64,000 nt of DNA from Salminus brasiliensis (Eukaryota; Chordata; Actinopteri; Characiformes; Bryconidae). Shown here in pieces: positions 11,095 to 21,650 of the stretch. A program made the position numbers and the translations under genes. The notes below the pieces were generated by a model. The model had not been told where the DNA came from. It saw nothing but the letters and a program-made list of their open reading frames with translations, and made no database searches. How positions within the stretch are numbered: position 1 is the stretch's first letter; the number at the start of each line of letters is the position of its first letter. The DNA lies in assembly GCF_030463535.1 (NCBI RefSeq), contig NC_132880.1:34831842-34895841 (forward strand), read 5' to 3'.

Positions 11095-12310
11095 AGTGAT
11101 GTACAAGAATAAAGAATATAGTGATTAGAGATATATACCTAATTGACATTTCAGATCTATCATTTGAGCAACATATAGCTAATATTAGTAGGACAGCCTT
11201 TATGCATCTTAGGAACATTGCCAAACTAAGAAACTTCTTATCTCTGCAGGTTGCAGAAAAGCTAGTACACAATTTATTACTTCAAGACTGCAAGACCTGC
11301 AAGATCTTATTACAAATTCTGAACCATCAAGACTACTTAGATCTCAGGGTGCTGGTGTCTTAGTAGTTCCCAGAAAGCAGAAAACATCAGCAGGGGGAAG
11401 AGCCTTTTCTTATAAAGCCCCCCAACTCTGGAATAACCTTTCAGATAATGTTCTGGACTCAGACACAGTCGCAATCTTTAAATCTAGGCTGAAAACTCAT
11501 CTGTTTAGTTCAGCTTTTGGTAATTAATGTTTCGCCTTAGATAAAGGTTGCAGGTCCAGGGGTTTCACAGACACAGGGAATTGTAGTACACTGAGATGCT
11601 GGAGCTGTCGTCTCGCTACTTGCACACGATCACTCAGGTTTGTGGACGGTGGAGCAGATGGACGCTAGCGTTTCAGGGTGCTCCCATGTCTGTGTTACCT
11701 TCTGACTCTCTCCTTTTAATTAGGTTGTTATAGTCAGACCTGCCAGAGTCATCAGACACACTCTGATACATTTTCTGCTCTCCATAAAATCCTCTCAGAA
11801 CTAACTCTGTCTCTTTACCTTCTCCAAGTAAATGGTCACCCAGCCCGACCTGCTGGAAGATTGCCCACTAAGGTCCCCTCTACCTGCGTCAGACCAGCTG
11901 TCACCTACCAGTCCAACCAGCAGGCCCCGTCCCCACCACCACCCATGCCAGACCAGCAGCACACCGTCCTACCACTGCCACCTGTCTAATGACCATGTCA
12001 AAACGTAAATGGACTCTTAACTGTCTGCCACTATTAATATTACCACTATTAACTATCATTATTCTCATTACTGTGGCCATCACTACCATGACTATATTTA
12101 GTTCTACTACACCATGATTATTATATTTTGATCAGAGCAGTTCAACAGTATAGATGGTTTGGTGACTTTTATTAATAATTTATAAATAGTTCTGACCAGA
12201 GGAGGATAGCTGGGAACCCCTTGTGAGTCTTGGTTGCTCCCAAAGTTTCTTCCTCCAGCTCTGAGGGAGTTGAAAAAGCGCTATACAAATAAATTTGACT
12301 TAACTTGACA
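11095..12310 (+). mobile_element. 3' end of an L2-type LINE, 5'-truncated
   Basis: The first part (11,121-11,540) translates in shifting frames to the C-terminal part of a LINE reverse transcriptase. It shows DISDLSFEQHIANISRTAF then HLRNIAKLRNFL, followed after breaks by RSQGAGVLVVPRKQ and AFSYKAPQLWNNLS...FKSRLKTHLF. These blocks match the usual thumb/C-terminal region of L2-like polymerases, where a YCNSLL-type stretch is expected but is here shortened to a DCKTC stretch. A long 3' UTR follows and ends with AAGCGCTATACAAATAAATT then GACTTAACTTGAC, the characteristic L2-type tail. Internal deletion and stops show that it is dead. Confidence 0.85.
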
Positions 12311-12500
12311 CTTTTGACCAATATATTGATCGCAATTTAAATGTAGTTATTATATGGAAATTTGATTAAGACGTTTATTGGTTGTCAGCCAGCCGATTTT
12401 TGAGCTATTTGCTAAATTCAATTTGTTAAATGAAGTGGAATGTGGGATATAAATATATGATATTTATCTAAACATCTGATATTTTTTATTGTTATTTTTG

Positions 12501-12538
12501 GGGCAGTGGTGGCTCAGCGGTTAGAGCTCCGGGCTTTT
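12501..12538 (+). mobile_element. SINE family A head fragment
   Basis: GGGGCAGTGGTGGCTCAGCG, then GTTAGAGCTCCGGGCT, is the forward version of the tRNA-like head seen inverted at 752-1038. Only the first ~38 bases are present. Confidence 0.75.
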
Positions 12539-13645
12539 AAGGGACAAATGGTCAATGTAGTTGTTTAATGTTTATTGTTACATAGTTGTAAGACTAGTGT
12601 AAGATTATTGAGTTTATTACTGACTTATTTGTTATTAAGTGTAATGTTAGTTACTGACAGTGTCTAATTATGCTGGCAGACAAATGTGATGGTTTTAAGA
12701 TTTATTTCTTAACAAAAGTTAAATCATCTCTTCTTGTATTAAACAAAATCATGTTTGGATCATGAACAAGACACTTTTAATTGTTAAAAAAATTAAAAAG
12801 ACACATTACTATTCACATACAGAGAAACAGCTTCACTAGAAACTTTGCCATGACTAGCCACTGAAATGCAGTAACATTAAAATACTGATAATATTCTGTA
12901 GATAATATCTGTCTTTCTGTACAATAAAAACTGTCTTTTTTAATACTGGCTGAGGGCAATATTCAATATTCATCATCAAACTATGAGCAGCCAGGAAACC
13001 CAATCTGGCTGAACTGATGGCGGATTGTTACAGCGTGATGCCAAAGCTGCCAGCCTATCATGCTTTAAATAAAACACTGACATCTGAGAACAATCACTGT
13101 ATATATTCTGGAGTTAGCTATTATTTAAAAAATCATTTATTCAAGGTCACATATACTCATATGTCAGGAGTTGACAGGGGGTCAGTTTTAGAGTATGTTG
13201 TTTTAAATGTATCAGTAAGACATTGCACTTAAACACAAAATATACAAGCATCTTTTCATTCCAAAACACAGCCATTTTTGATAGAAATTCATGTGACACT
13301 TGTCACACACTTCAAAAATAAGCAAGATATAACCACAGTCATATTTTGTGGTACTTTTGATGGAGTTCTGCATGCCTGTGTCAGGAAGCCAATCTATTTA
13401 CATAAAAAAGGAACTGACTATCTGCAATCGTTCACCTCACCTCAACCTGCATGTTTCTTACACTTAGCGTCAAGTCTTTTTGAGTCATAAGGCTCAAAAC
13501 ACATTAACATGCACAACATATCCTGATAGTATCTGGATGTATTTTGGCCACATTGAGTTCATGTTCACTTTTACTGAGATCTGATTTTACTTTTCTACAT
13601 AAAAAAGCAACACATTCATAATTTCTGATTTACATCCTGTAACCG
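12539..13645. other. Non-coding AT-rich stretch
   Basis: No coding exon recognised. Two + strand frames (13,017-13,232 and 13,278-13,490) lack motifs and splice support. Confidence 0.4.
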
Positions 13646-13649
13646 ACAG

Positions 13650-14400
13650 TTTCTCATCAAGGTGGTACTGCTGTAGGAGATTGTGAATGGCTTTGAGGAA
13701 CATTGGAAGCGTCCACAATGCAGTGGAACAATGGTTCGCACATTCCTGTAACAGCTTCAACAAAAAATGTGAAGGACTATTTCAACCATAAGAGAACACA
13801 TTCTGAAGTACTGCAAGTTGTGGTCAATCATCTACCAATCCAAATCCACTTTTACTCTCCTGCATAGAAAGGACATCAACACGTACATTACTTCTGTATT
13901 TCTACCTGCAACCTACTGTAAACATGGTTTCTCGTCTGCTACTACCAGTGTATTATATTCTATCAAACACATTTTAGAAAAAATGAATCGTCTGCATCGG
14001 CAGAAGACAAGGCTTTACTTTGCAGCTGCTGTGATTTCTGCAGTGGTCAGCACCACTATTGTCCAGAGAATTTTTTTTGGACATGACAGATCATGACTGT
14101 GTCTGGTTTTACCGATACAGAATACCTGCCATTCCTTCACATACAATGTCAGATTTTCAGCTTAATTTGTGGAAAACTGGAGCCATTGATCTTCAGACAA
14201 ACAGCATGCTGACATTCAGGCTTAGAGGTGGATAAAAAAGAGTCTCGGTAAAACTGTGGTACAGCTCCGGGGGGACATGAACAGTTTCAAATAATGTTGG
14301 GGATTTCACAATGTGGTGGAACAAAAGATGGCTTCGCATTTCTGTTACGGGTCTGGATAATGCGGGAACACACTATGTCCTACTGGCCATCCACCGGTAA
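13650..14400 (+). mobile_element. Decayed PIF/Harbinger-like transposase remnants
   Basis: Two related segments near 13,700-13,800 and 14,290-14,380 read, with frame changes, as pieces like QCSGT..R..IPVTASTKNVKDYFNHKR and GDFTQCGGT.DG. These recall the IGAIDGTHIPI catalytic block of Harbinger (HARBI1-like) transposases and the region after it. A frame at 13,960-14,096 (start MNRLHRQKTRLYF) lies between them. Stops and frameshifts are frequent, so the element is not functional. The assignment rests on short motif resemblance and is moderate. Confidence 0.5.
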
Positions 14401-14789
14401 ATAAGCATGCACACAGAGCAATTGCTACACATAACAGTAGTAATGACTCCTGTGAGCTTTTTCAACAGACACATTTCCACTCGCCTAAATCTATATGCAT
14501 ATGGAAAACACATTCCATTCACATGTGGTCTTAGATCACCTACAAATTTGGTTTGAGTAATCCAATCAAACCACCAACAATGCATATTAATGGAAGTTGT
14601 CTTGAATGGAAGTTTTTGTTTTTTTGAGTCAGAAGATTTGGATGTATCAGCTCATTCAGATTCATAAGGCCAAGTCACGTGACGTAACGTCTGAGTCCAA
14701 GTCACGTCCACAGCTCTGGGTAATAGTATTGGTGGATCAAGTCAGATGTTCCTTGCATATTGTGTTCAGTCATATTTATCACTTTAAAG
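14401..14789. other. Non-coding stretch
   Basis: No feature recognised apart from short motif-less frames. Contains GTCACGTGACGTAACG near 14,675, an E-box/CRE-like stretch of uncertain meaning. Confidence 0.35.
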
Positions 14790-15075
14790 CCCTTATGGGA
14801 CGGAATTAGTTTTACATGGGGAGGAAGGGTAATGTAATCTCAGTGATTTTAGTCCTACATACACCATGCCAGTCATTTTTATGGACTCTAAATCCAGAGC
14901 CTCTTACCTTCTGCAAAACAAGCTATAACAATAACCCAGGTTGTATTAATCCCATGTAAATCGACATGTGGGTAAATATTCTTTCACATCCTGTGGAAAA
15001 GAGTTTTTTGCATTTTGGTCAAATATGGAGATGCTTGAGCAGGCATGTTAACTAGTTTGATTAGTTATTAAAAGA
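14790..15075 (-). mobile_element. Unclassified DNA element, family B copy 2 (inverted)
   Basis: Reverse-complement counterpart of 4735-5060: GGAATTAGTTTTACATGGGG, AGGAAGGGTAAT, CAGGTTGTATTAATCCCATG, GGGTAAATATT and CACATCCTGTGGAAAAGAG occur here in mirrored order. See copy 1. Confidence 0.65.
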
Positions 15076-15102
15076 TCTAGCCTCATCGTTTTCTCTCATT
15101 TA

Positions 15103-15260
15103 AAGCAGCATCATGTAGCATTTGGACCTTAGCTCCACTTACCTGTAACAGGGGGAATAGCATGTCTGTTGTTGCTACTCCAGGCTCAGCTACTAACTGC
15201 ACTATGGTAACGCTGATAAAGCAGACAGGAAAGCGCTTGTAAGAACTGTGTAACGCTGCA
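15103..15260 (+). repeat. Dispersed repeat, 'TAACCTGTAACAG' family, copy 2
   Basis: Shows AAGCAGCATCATGTAGCATT, ACCTTA, TTACCTGTAACAGGGGGAAT, TTGCTACTCCAGG and GATAAAGC in the same order as at 4128-4290. It lies directly after family B copy 2, as the other copy lies before family B copy 1, with orientation relative to it changed. Confidence 0.7.
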
Positions 15261-15660
15261 CTAGCCGAATACTCTTTGTGTAAAATTCTGTAACAATACC
15301 CTTGACACTTGTAGAGCTGTATCTGTGTCTTGGACAAATCTGTGTCAGCTTGTCAATAAATACTGTGTTGTCAATGCATATCAAACTTTCCGACTGTAGA
15401 AGGCGCCCAGGAGCAAGAAATAATTAAGTGGACATCATTGATTCAGTAAAGGTTACTGACTTAAATCAAATTTGGCAATCTTGTCAAGGTTTGAACAATA
15501 AATATATTATTCCTGACTAATAATTCCAGGTACATAAACTAGCCATATCAATAAACAGCTTTGATAGTACCCTAGCGAGAGTGTGTGCTACTCCTTCATT
15601 AGTTCACTTACAAGTATGCAGATTAAAGGTCTAGAGTTGATTTCAAGGGTGGAATTTGCA
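15261..15660. other. Non-coding stretch
   Basis: No gene or recognised repeat. Confidence 0.35.
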
Positions 15661-15661
15661 T

Positions 15662-16220
15662 TTGGACACTGTTGCTGTTTACTCAGTATGAAGTCCAAAG
15701 AGTTGTCAGTAAGGCAAGCCATCATTAGACTGTAAGATCAAATCAAATTCATCAGAGAGACAGCAAAAACATCAGGTGGGGCTAAAAGTATTTGGTACAT
15801 ACAACTCACTGGTGAACTCGGAAACACGATCATGCTTGGAAGCCTAAAAGCAACTGTGGTGAAGGCCAGAAAAACTCCTGTTGAAGAACATACCAATGAC
15901 AACAGTTGACCAGATCAAGACCACCCTTCTGGAGAGAAGGATATCTGTTTAAGAGTCAATAATGAAAAAAGGCTTTAACCAGAGTAAATACGAAGGGTTT
16001 ACCACAAGATGTTAACCATTGGCAAGCCTCAAGAACAGGAAGACTGCATGAGTGAGTTTGTAAGCTCGTATGGTTGAGTAACAACATCTTATGAGCAAAC
16101 AAGATACATGTCAGCTTGTGCCATAATGATGGGAACAGAGGAGTATGGAGAAGGGAAGGATATCCCGAAGAATACCGTTGCAAGCATGGTGGAGTTGCTG
16201 TAATGGCAATGAACATATTG
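15662..16220 (+). mobile_element. Tc1-like transposase pseudogene
   Basis: Sense-strand sequence follows the coding order of a fish Tc1 transposase: the helix-turn-helix region (GTCAGTAAGGCAAGCCATCA; ATCAGAGAGACAGCAAAAAC), then GACAACAGTTGACCAGATCA, GTTTACCACAAGATGTTAAC, AGCCTCAAGAACAGGAAG, AGTATGGAGAAGGGAAGGA and AAGCATGGTGG. Deletions and stops interrupt every frame, and the catalytic C-terminal half is absent. No terminal repeats could be placed with confidence. Confidence 0.8.
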
Positions 16221-16387
16221 CTACCAATCTTATCACTATCCTGTATATGCCAAACATATCTAATTTCGAACAAATAAGCCATGCGCAAGTATGTAGAAAT
16301 CCATGATTAAACAGTTGTCAGCCTCACAGGGCAGTTTTCAAATTTAAAATTGGTATTTGGATGGTTGAGATATAACAGTATAAGTCA

Positions 16388-16560
16388 GAGGTCACTAATC
16401 TTATCTGAAAAGGGCCTGTGTGGATGCAGGTTTTCATTCCAACAAAGGAGGAGCCCACTGAGGCCAAGTAATTAAAGCAGTGGAATCAGCTGTGCTTCTG
16501 CTTGAATGGAATGAAAACCTAGATCCACACTGGCCCTTTGTGGACACACAGGACACTGGA
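16388..16560. mobile_element. Fold-back (palindromic) MITE
   Basis: The left arm around 16,407-16,441 (AAAAGGGCCTGTGTGGATGC then AGGTTTTCATTCCAA) is nearly the reverse complement of the right arm around 16,505-16,543 (ATGGAATGAAAACCTAGATC then CACACTGGCCCTTTGTGG). The spacer is about 65 bases. The arms would form a long imperfect hairpin in RNA or single-stranded DNA. Confidence 0.8.
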
Positions 16561-16726
16561 CTTTAAGCAAGCCAATCAAGTCCATCCAAAACAAATCTAT
16601 TTCTATATAAACCTCACTTTGTGCAAGAGGGCACTGCCATGCTGAAAAAGGAAACAGTCCCCTCAAATTGCCACAAAGTTACACACAACTCTCTAGAATG
16701 ATATATGCTATAGCAGAAGAGACAAA

Positions 16727-17160
16727 GTGGTAATAGGACTGGGTTACTGATCACAAGGTTGTGGGTTCAGGCTCTGAGTGGCTCAGCAGACTAAGATGCT
16801 AACACTATGGCCAGAGGACCACTTATCACTCCTACCGTGATGCTAGTCAGCACAAGAATTTGTTAGCTGACGTATCAGAGCTGGGCATCCAGCGCTTTCC
16901 TTCAAGCACGTTACCTGCCTAATGATGCTGCATTGGCGGCTGGCTTCTCATCAGAGAGGCATGTGCTTGTCTCTACCCTATTCGTGTAGGACGCATCGTA
17001 GGTGATAAGGGAAGTTCTACTGAGTATGTTGGAGAAAATTGGGGTAATAATTAAAAAATAAAACAAGGTTGTGGGTTCAATACCTAGATCCACTGATCCC
17101 CTTATCCTTCCGTAGGGATGGCTGACCCTGCTCTCTGACCTGGCTTTCTAAGCTAGAATA
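16727..17160 (+). mobile_element. tRNA-like SINE interrupted by a second SINE
   Basis: The host sequence GGTTACTGATCACAAGGTTG ... TGGGTTCAATACCTAG carries a box B-like GGTTCAATACC and continues with CCACTGATCCCCTTATCC and CTGACCCTGCTCTCTGACC after 17,080. It is split at its box B by the element at 16,770-17,062. It is probably another tRNA-derived SINE family. Confidence 0.6.
16770..17062 (+). mobile_element. SINE family D, complete insertion with 17-bp target duplication
   Basis: Starts with a tRNA-like head containing GAGTGGCTCAGCAGACTAAG and ATGCTAACACTATGGCC. The body contains CCTAATGATGCTGCATTGGC, GAGGCATGTGCTTGTC and GTGATAAGGGAAGTTCTACTG, and the tail is GGGGTAATAATTAAAAAATA. It is flanked on both sides by ACAAGGTTGTGGGTTCA (16,753-16,769 and 17,063-17,079), an exact 17-bp target-site duplication. 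This is the only clean insertion scar in the window and indicates LINE-type reverse transcription. Confidence 0.85.
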
Positions 17161-17162
17161 TG

Positions 17163-18478
17163 CAAAAAGAAGAATATCAGAGTAATTTTCAATTATTTCC
17201 CTTCACTGGAACTAAGGAAGCACAATGCCACATGAGGCAGTGTGGCTGCCCATGGGACAGGGCGCTGAAACTATCCATGGTTGGCTTGCACTGATGGGCA
17301 GCAGCTGCAACCCCTACAAGAGAGGGATAAAAGGAACTCTTGCTCTCCAGTGCGAGTAAGTCACAGCCGAGTAAACTCCACTAACACTCATACTGTTTCT
17401 CGCTATCGCTCTCAAAGGGTTCAGCTGACTTTAAGAATTCAGGAGACTGCATGATATGTCTCCCTTGGACCCCTGCTGTGGCAGCAGAGTACTACACCTA
17501 GGGGTTTAGGCCATGGCAGTCACTAGGACAACAGATGGCACAGACAGTGTAGTAAGTAAAGTGCATATTTAAACTGTAGTAAATACTACAGTGTAAGTTA
17601 CTATAGAAAATATAGTTACTGCTGGTGTGTGGCAATAGACAAATTTCAATGGCCTCTGCTGCACAAGCTTGAGATGGCTGAGGGTTTCAAAAGCCCAGGG
17701 CACCATCAATGAGATGATTGAAGCCACAGAGGCCACCGAAGCCTCCCTTGCAATCTCCGTAATGGATCGGAGAGAAGCTCCCACTGTACCGGAGAGGAAA
17801 GAACCATCTTTTAAACAAGCACAGTTTAACTCTCTCGCCTCTTTTTAATGTGAAAGCTGGTCCTTCAGAGAGAAGAAATTAAGGAATTGCACGTCCACTT
17901 CCATTGCCCATCTATGGATCTATGGACTTTTCAAAGATGTCCTACCTGTTAATGTACTACACCTAGAACGTCCCACACCACTCAAACCTCTTCCCATCAT
18001 AGCTCTTCCTTTCAATCAATAATGTACCTCATGTGGCCACTGCCCCAATCCAGTCCAGGTTCATGAGAACCCAAACTGCTAGCCTGAGGTGGTCCAACTC
18101 AGGAAAGCCTTGTTTTGAGATGCCCTCTTCATGCAGGATGGCCTTGGTGCTGCCTCAACCCAGCTCTCCACTACCCTGCTCCAGATCCTCAAGTTGATTT
18201 ATTCACAGCGGGATGATACTGCATAGCTGTGCATGTGAATGTTTAACCTGCATGGACTTTACACCAGTTTCATCTTCATAACGTGCTTTCACATTAGTCA
18301 TAGTTCTTCAATATTTCTTCATTCTACATCAAAACATTTAAATTGATTTGAGATTTGAATTGACTGCCACCACCAAGGCCATCACCCTGGTCCTACTTCC
18401 TCACCCACTGGTTTAAATCATGGTTTGGATCATGGGTCATGCCATCAGCAGGAACCCGAGAGAGCACAATTAGGTTTG
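17163..18478. other. Unannotated stretch, possible old retroelement
   Basis: A TATA-like GGATAAAAGGAACTCTTGC occurs near 17,325. Stretches of moderately GC-rich DNA (17,430-17,530; 17,900-18,220) have the look of decayed coding or LTR material, but I could not place a protein motif. No gene is claimed. Confidence 0.3.
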
Positions 18479-18479
18479 C

Positions 18480-18645
18480 TTGATGGCTCTCTCTCTCCCC
18501 ACATAACTTTAGTCTGCTAGCTGATACAGCCAATGGGCACCTGTGGCGGTGGATGGTTGGGCATGTGTCAGAGGAGGCTTGGGTCAGACCTCACCTCCTC
18601 AAACTGGAGGAAAATTGGGTAAAAAAACTCAAAAAGTAATCGCTG
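18480..18645 (+). mobile_element. Fragment of SINE family D
   Basis: CATGTGTCAGAGGAGGCTTG, GTCAGACCTCACCTCCTC and the tail GAGGAAAATTGGGTAAAAAA resemble the body and tail of the element at 16,770-17,062, with divergence. Confidence 0.5.
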
Positions 18646-19953
18646 GGTATGTCTAAGACTAAAACCTCTGCTTCCCCTGATATGAGAAACTCCACAGGCC
18701 TCCACAGACTTTATTCCTATCAGGCTCTTTAGGAGATCTCAGAGATTTATAGATGTGGCCAGAGAGATTTGGCAGAGCCAACCTCTTCTGCTGTTTCTGA
18801 GTATCTGAGTATGTGCAGTACATGCAGTAGAGGAATGAGAAGGTATAAAAGCATAAAGAGAAGGCCCAGAACCACCCTGTCTTGGAATTCCAGCTCAGGG
18901 ATTTCAATTAGTCTCCAGTGTTGGTGTGTTAACATAAATCCAGTGTTGCTAAAACATTAGATAGTCACCTTGCCCTCAGTGTTGGTATATCAACATTAAT
19001 TCATTACAGCATTCACACACAACTGATCTCATGAATTCAATGTCTTTAAATGGCATCTGTCCCTTCAAAAAACAACAGGCTCTGTAGCTGAAGCTTCAGC
19101 TGAAGCATAGAAATGATGAAAAATGATTTAATAAGTTCAATTAAATTAATGAAATACCTGTTTTTATTGTAATGACTGAAATATGAATTTGTGAAACTGG
19201 AGAAGACCATAACAAGCTTACAACATTTGGTGAGTTAAATATTGCTTATTCTGTGGCTAGCCGCCCCAGCATTAGCTTCCCTAAATTGACAAGTGAAGAA
19301 TTTAGTGCTTCACCTGAAAAATACAATAACAGTTTAGGGTTCTTTTTAGGAAACAATAAAAAGGGAAAATAAGTGTATGCTGTGTTCCTACCCGATTTGT
19401 GTCCGCTGACCAATTTGTGCCGAGCATACACAGCACAATGGCACAGTGCAAACTGAGCAGGGGACGTCGATTAAGTGACAAATCTAGTAGCTCACAGACG
19501 ATCACATAAATAATGAAGGGCTAACATTAGTAGCATTTGAATGTGACAGTCAAGTCCTGTCAAAGTTCTAATATTTATACCTTCTCTGGTCCTGTTAGGC
19601 AGGAGGGTGGTAGGAGGGTGGCCGTATATTGTCCAGCCAGCCAGACACCTGCTCCACTAACTGTTATAGCTGTATATTATATATGTTATAAGGGAAGCTG
19701 AAAAGCTCAGGATGTTTTAATGCTGGTTGATGTTGCTGCCTTTCGTTTTGAAGCAAATAAACAAACAGTCAAGGCTGGCTAGCACTAGCTGCCATATCTA
19801 CACATGCTAAACATACTAACTCTGTAACACTGCAGACAATAGAATTGTCAATTTGATCATTGGGACACATTTGAGACACAGTATCCTGACAACCAAAAAT
19901 GACTGTTGGGCACATTACGGTGGCTCATTGACATCTATGTCAACCATTTTAAT

Positions 19954-19954
<1 letters not shown>
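18646..19954. other. Non-coding stretch
   Basis: Overlapping short frames on both strands around 18,660-18,960 have no recognisable motif. The rest is AT-rich. No gene is supported. Confidence 0.4.

Positions 19955-20012
<58 letters not shown>
19955..20012. repeat. (CA)n microsatellite
   Basis: About 28 CA units with one interruption near 20,001. Confidence 0.95.
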
Positions 20013-20550
20013 ATCACCCTGAAGGCCAGGCCATGCACACTTGGGCATTTCTTACTCAAGCAGCCTGTTTGCTCCCTGTCACATGTTCATTTCTCTTACC
20101 TGTCATGTCAGTCCAGAAATTGCTTCTGACATCATTATCTTTCTGTGCTACCTGCCGTGCAGGCAAGGTCAGACTCATGGGAAAGGAGCATCCTTTTGTG
20201 ACTGCATAGACTGCATGGTGGCTGTTGTTGATCTTTCCCCAACATACCAAAACCAATCCACACTCTACACACTGCTTAGAGGAAGCAAGCCGCGACCAAA
20301 TTATCTCCAGGGTCATGGGCCGAATGTGAAAAGGGAAATCACTGAATCAGGGGAAGATTGAGAAGCCCCCTTTTACCTGTTTAAGGTCTCATGGCTAGGG
20401 CCTCCTGCTGTCAAACCTAGCTCTGATTGCAATTTGTCACTGCCATTCACTGCATTATAGACTCAGGCAGTGCTACACAAAACAGAGCAATCAGTAATGT
20501 CTACTGAGATAGGCATGCTTGCCTAGCAAATTGAATGTGTTATAGATTAC
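20013..20550. other. Non-coding stretch
   Basis: Small frames on both strands at 20,041-20,361 lack motifs. Nothing else is recognised. Confidence 0.4.
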
Positions 20551-20554
20551 ATAT

Positions 20555-21650
20555 CAGCACTGTCACGCAAAAGAGGATTTGCCCCTTCCCAATTTTTTCT
20601 ATTTTTGCAGGTTTCACATTTAAATCTTTGAGATCATTCAACTAATTTTAGTTCACGAAACAGACAACATGACTAAACAGACAAAGCAGCTTTTAAATGA
20701 TCGTTCCAAATGATCCAAAACCATTGGTGTGAAAGTAATTGCCCCCCTAGACCTAATAACTGGTTGTGCCTCCTTTGGCAATAACAACAGCAATAAAATG
20801 TTTGTGATAACTTGTGAGATTGTGATGAGTCTTTTTCATTATTGTGGATGAATTTTGGCCCACTCCTCTTTATAGAATTATTTTAATTTGGCTACATTGG
20901 AGAGTTTAAGATCTCATCTCTTAATTTTGTTTCTTGTAAGCCATTCAAAGTTGGACTTGCTCATGTGTTTCAGATCATTGTCCTGCTGCATAACCCATGT
21001 CCTGCTGCATAAACCTGCACTTGAGCTTTAGGTCACAAACTGATGGGTGGACATTCTCCTACAGGATTTTCTGATTGACAGCAGAATTCATAGTGCCATT
21101 AATTATGGTACATTGTCCAGGTCGTGCAAAACAAAGCAGCCCCGGACCATCACACTACTACCACTATGTCTGACTGTTTGTATAATGTTCATATGGTAGA
21201 ACCCATGTCCTGTTTCAAGAAGTTCCACCTTTGAATCATCAGTCAACATAATATTAACCCCCAAAAGTATTGGGGGTCATCTACATGTTTTTTGGCAAAT
21301 GTGAGACGAGCATTTATGTTTTTTTGTTTGTTTGTTTGTTTATTTGTTGTTTTTGGTCAGCAGTGGTTTACACCTTGGAACTCTCCCATTTAGGGAGTGT
21401 GGTTAGTAAAATTGCATGCAATTGTCAATTGAATTTGGTTATCATTTATCTTTCACATGGGTGGCAGAGGTTTTAAAAAAATTGTTATCCCTAATAAATT
21501 AAATGGTCATTTATTGGTCATTTGTGTTTACTTGTGTTATTTCCTTATTTTATATTAAAATCTACTGTATTGATCTAAACCATTTAAATGTGAAAAATAT
21601 TCAAACACAGAAGAAATGTGGATATCTTTTCACAGTACTGCACATCCAAA
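20555..21650 (-). mobile_element. Degenerate Tc1-like transposon, minus orientation
   Basis: Left boundary region CACGCAAAAGAGGATTTGCC and right region GATATCTTTTCACAGTACTG are decayed terminal repeats. Between them, minus-strand transposase landmarks are seen in reverse: TTTGGCCCACTCCTCTTTAT, CATTGTCCTGCTGCATAACC (a short duplication), GGTGGACATTCTCCTACAGG, GCAGCCCCGGACCATCACAC, AAGTTCCACCTTTGAATCAT and GAGACGAGCATTTATG. The N-terminal half of the transposase has been deleted: the sequence passes from AGCAGTGGTTTACACCTTGG almost directly to the terminal region. Not functional. Confidence 0.85.

Noticed and set aside
17200..17560. LTR or DIRS-type retrotransposon
   Set aside because: A TATA-like word and GC-rich DNA are present, but no LTR pair, gag zinc knuckle or polymerase motif could be found.
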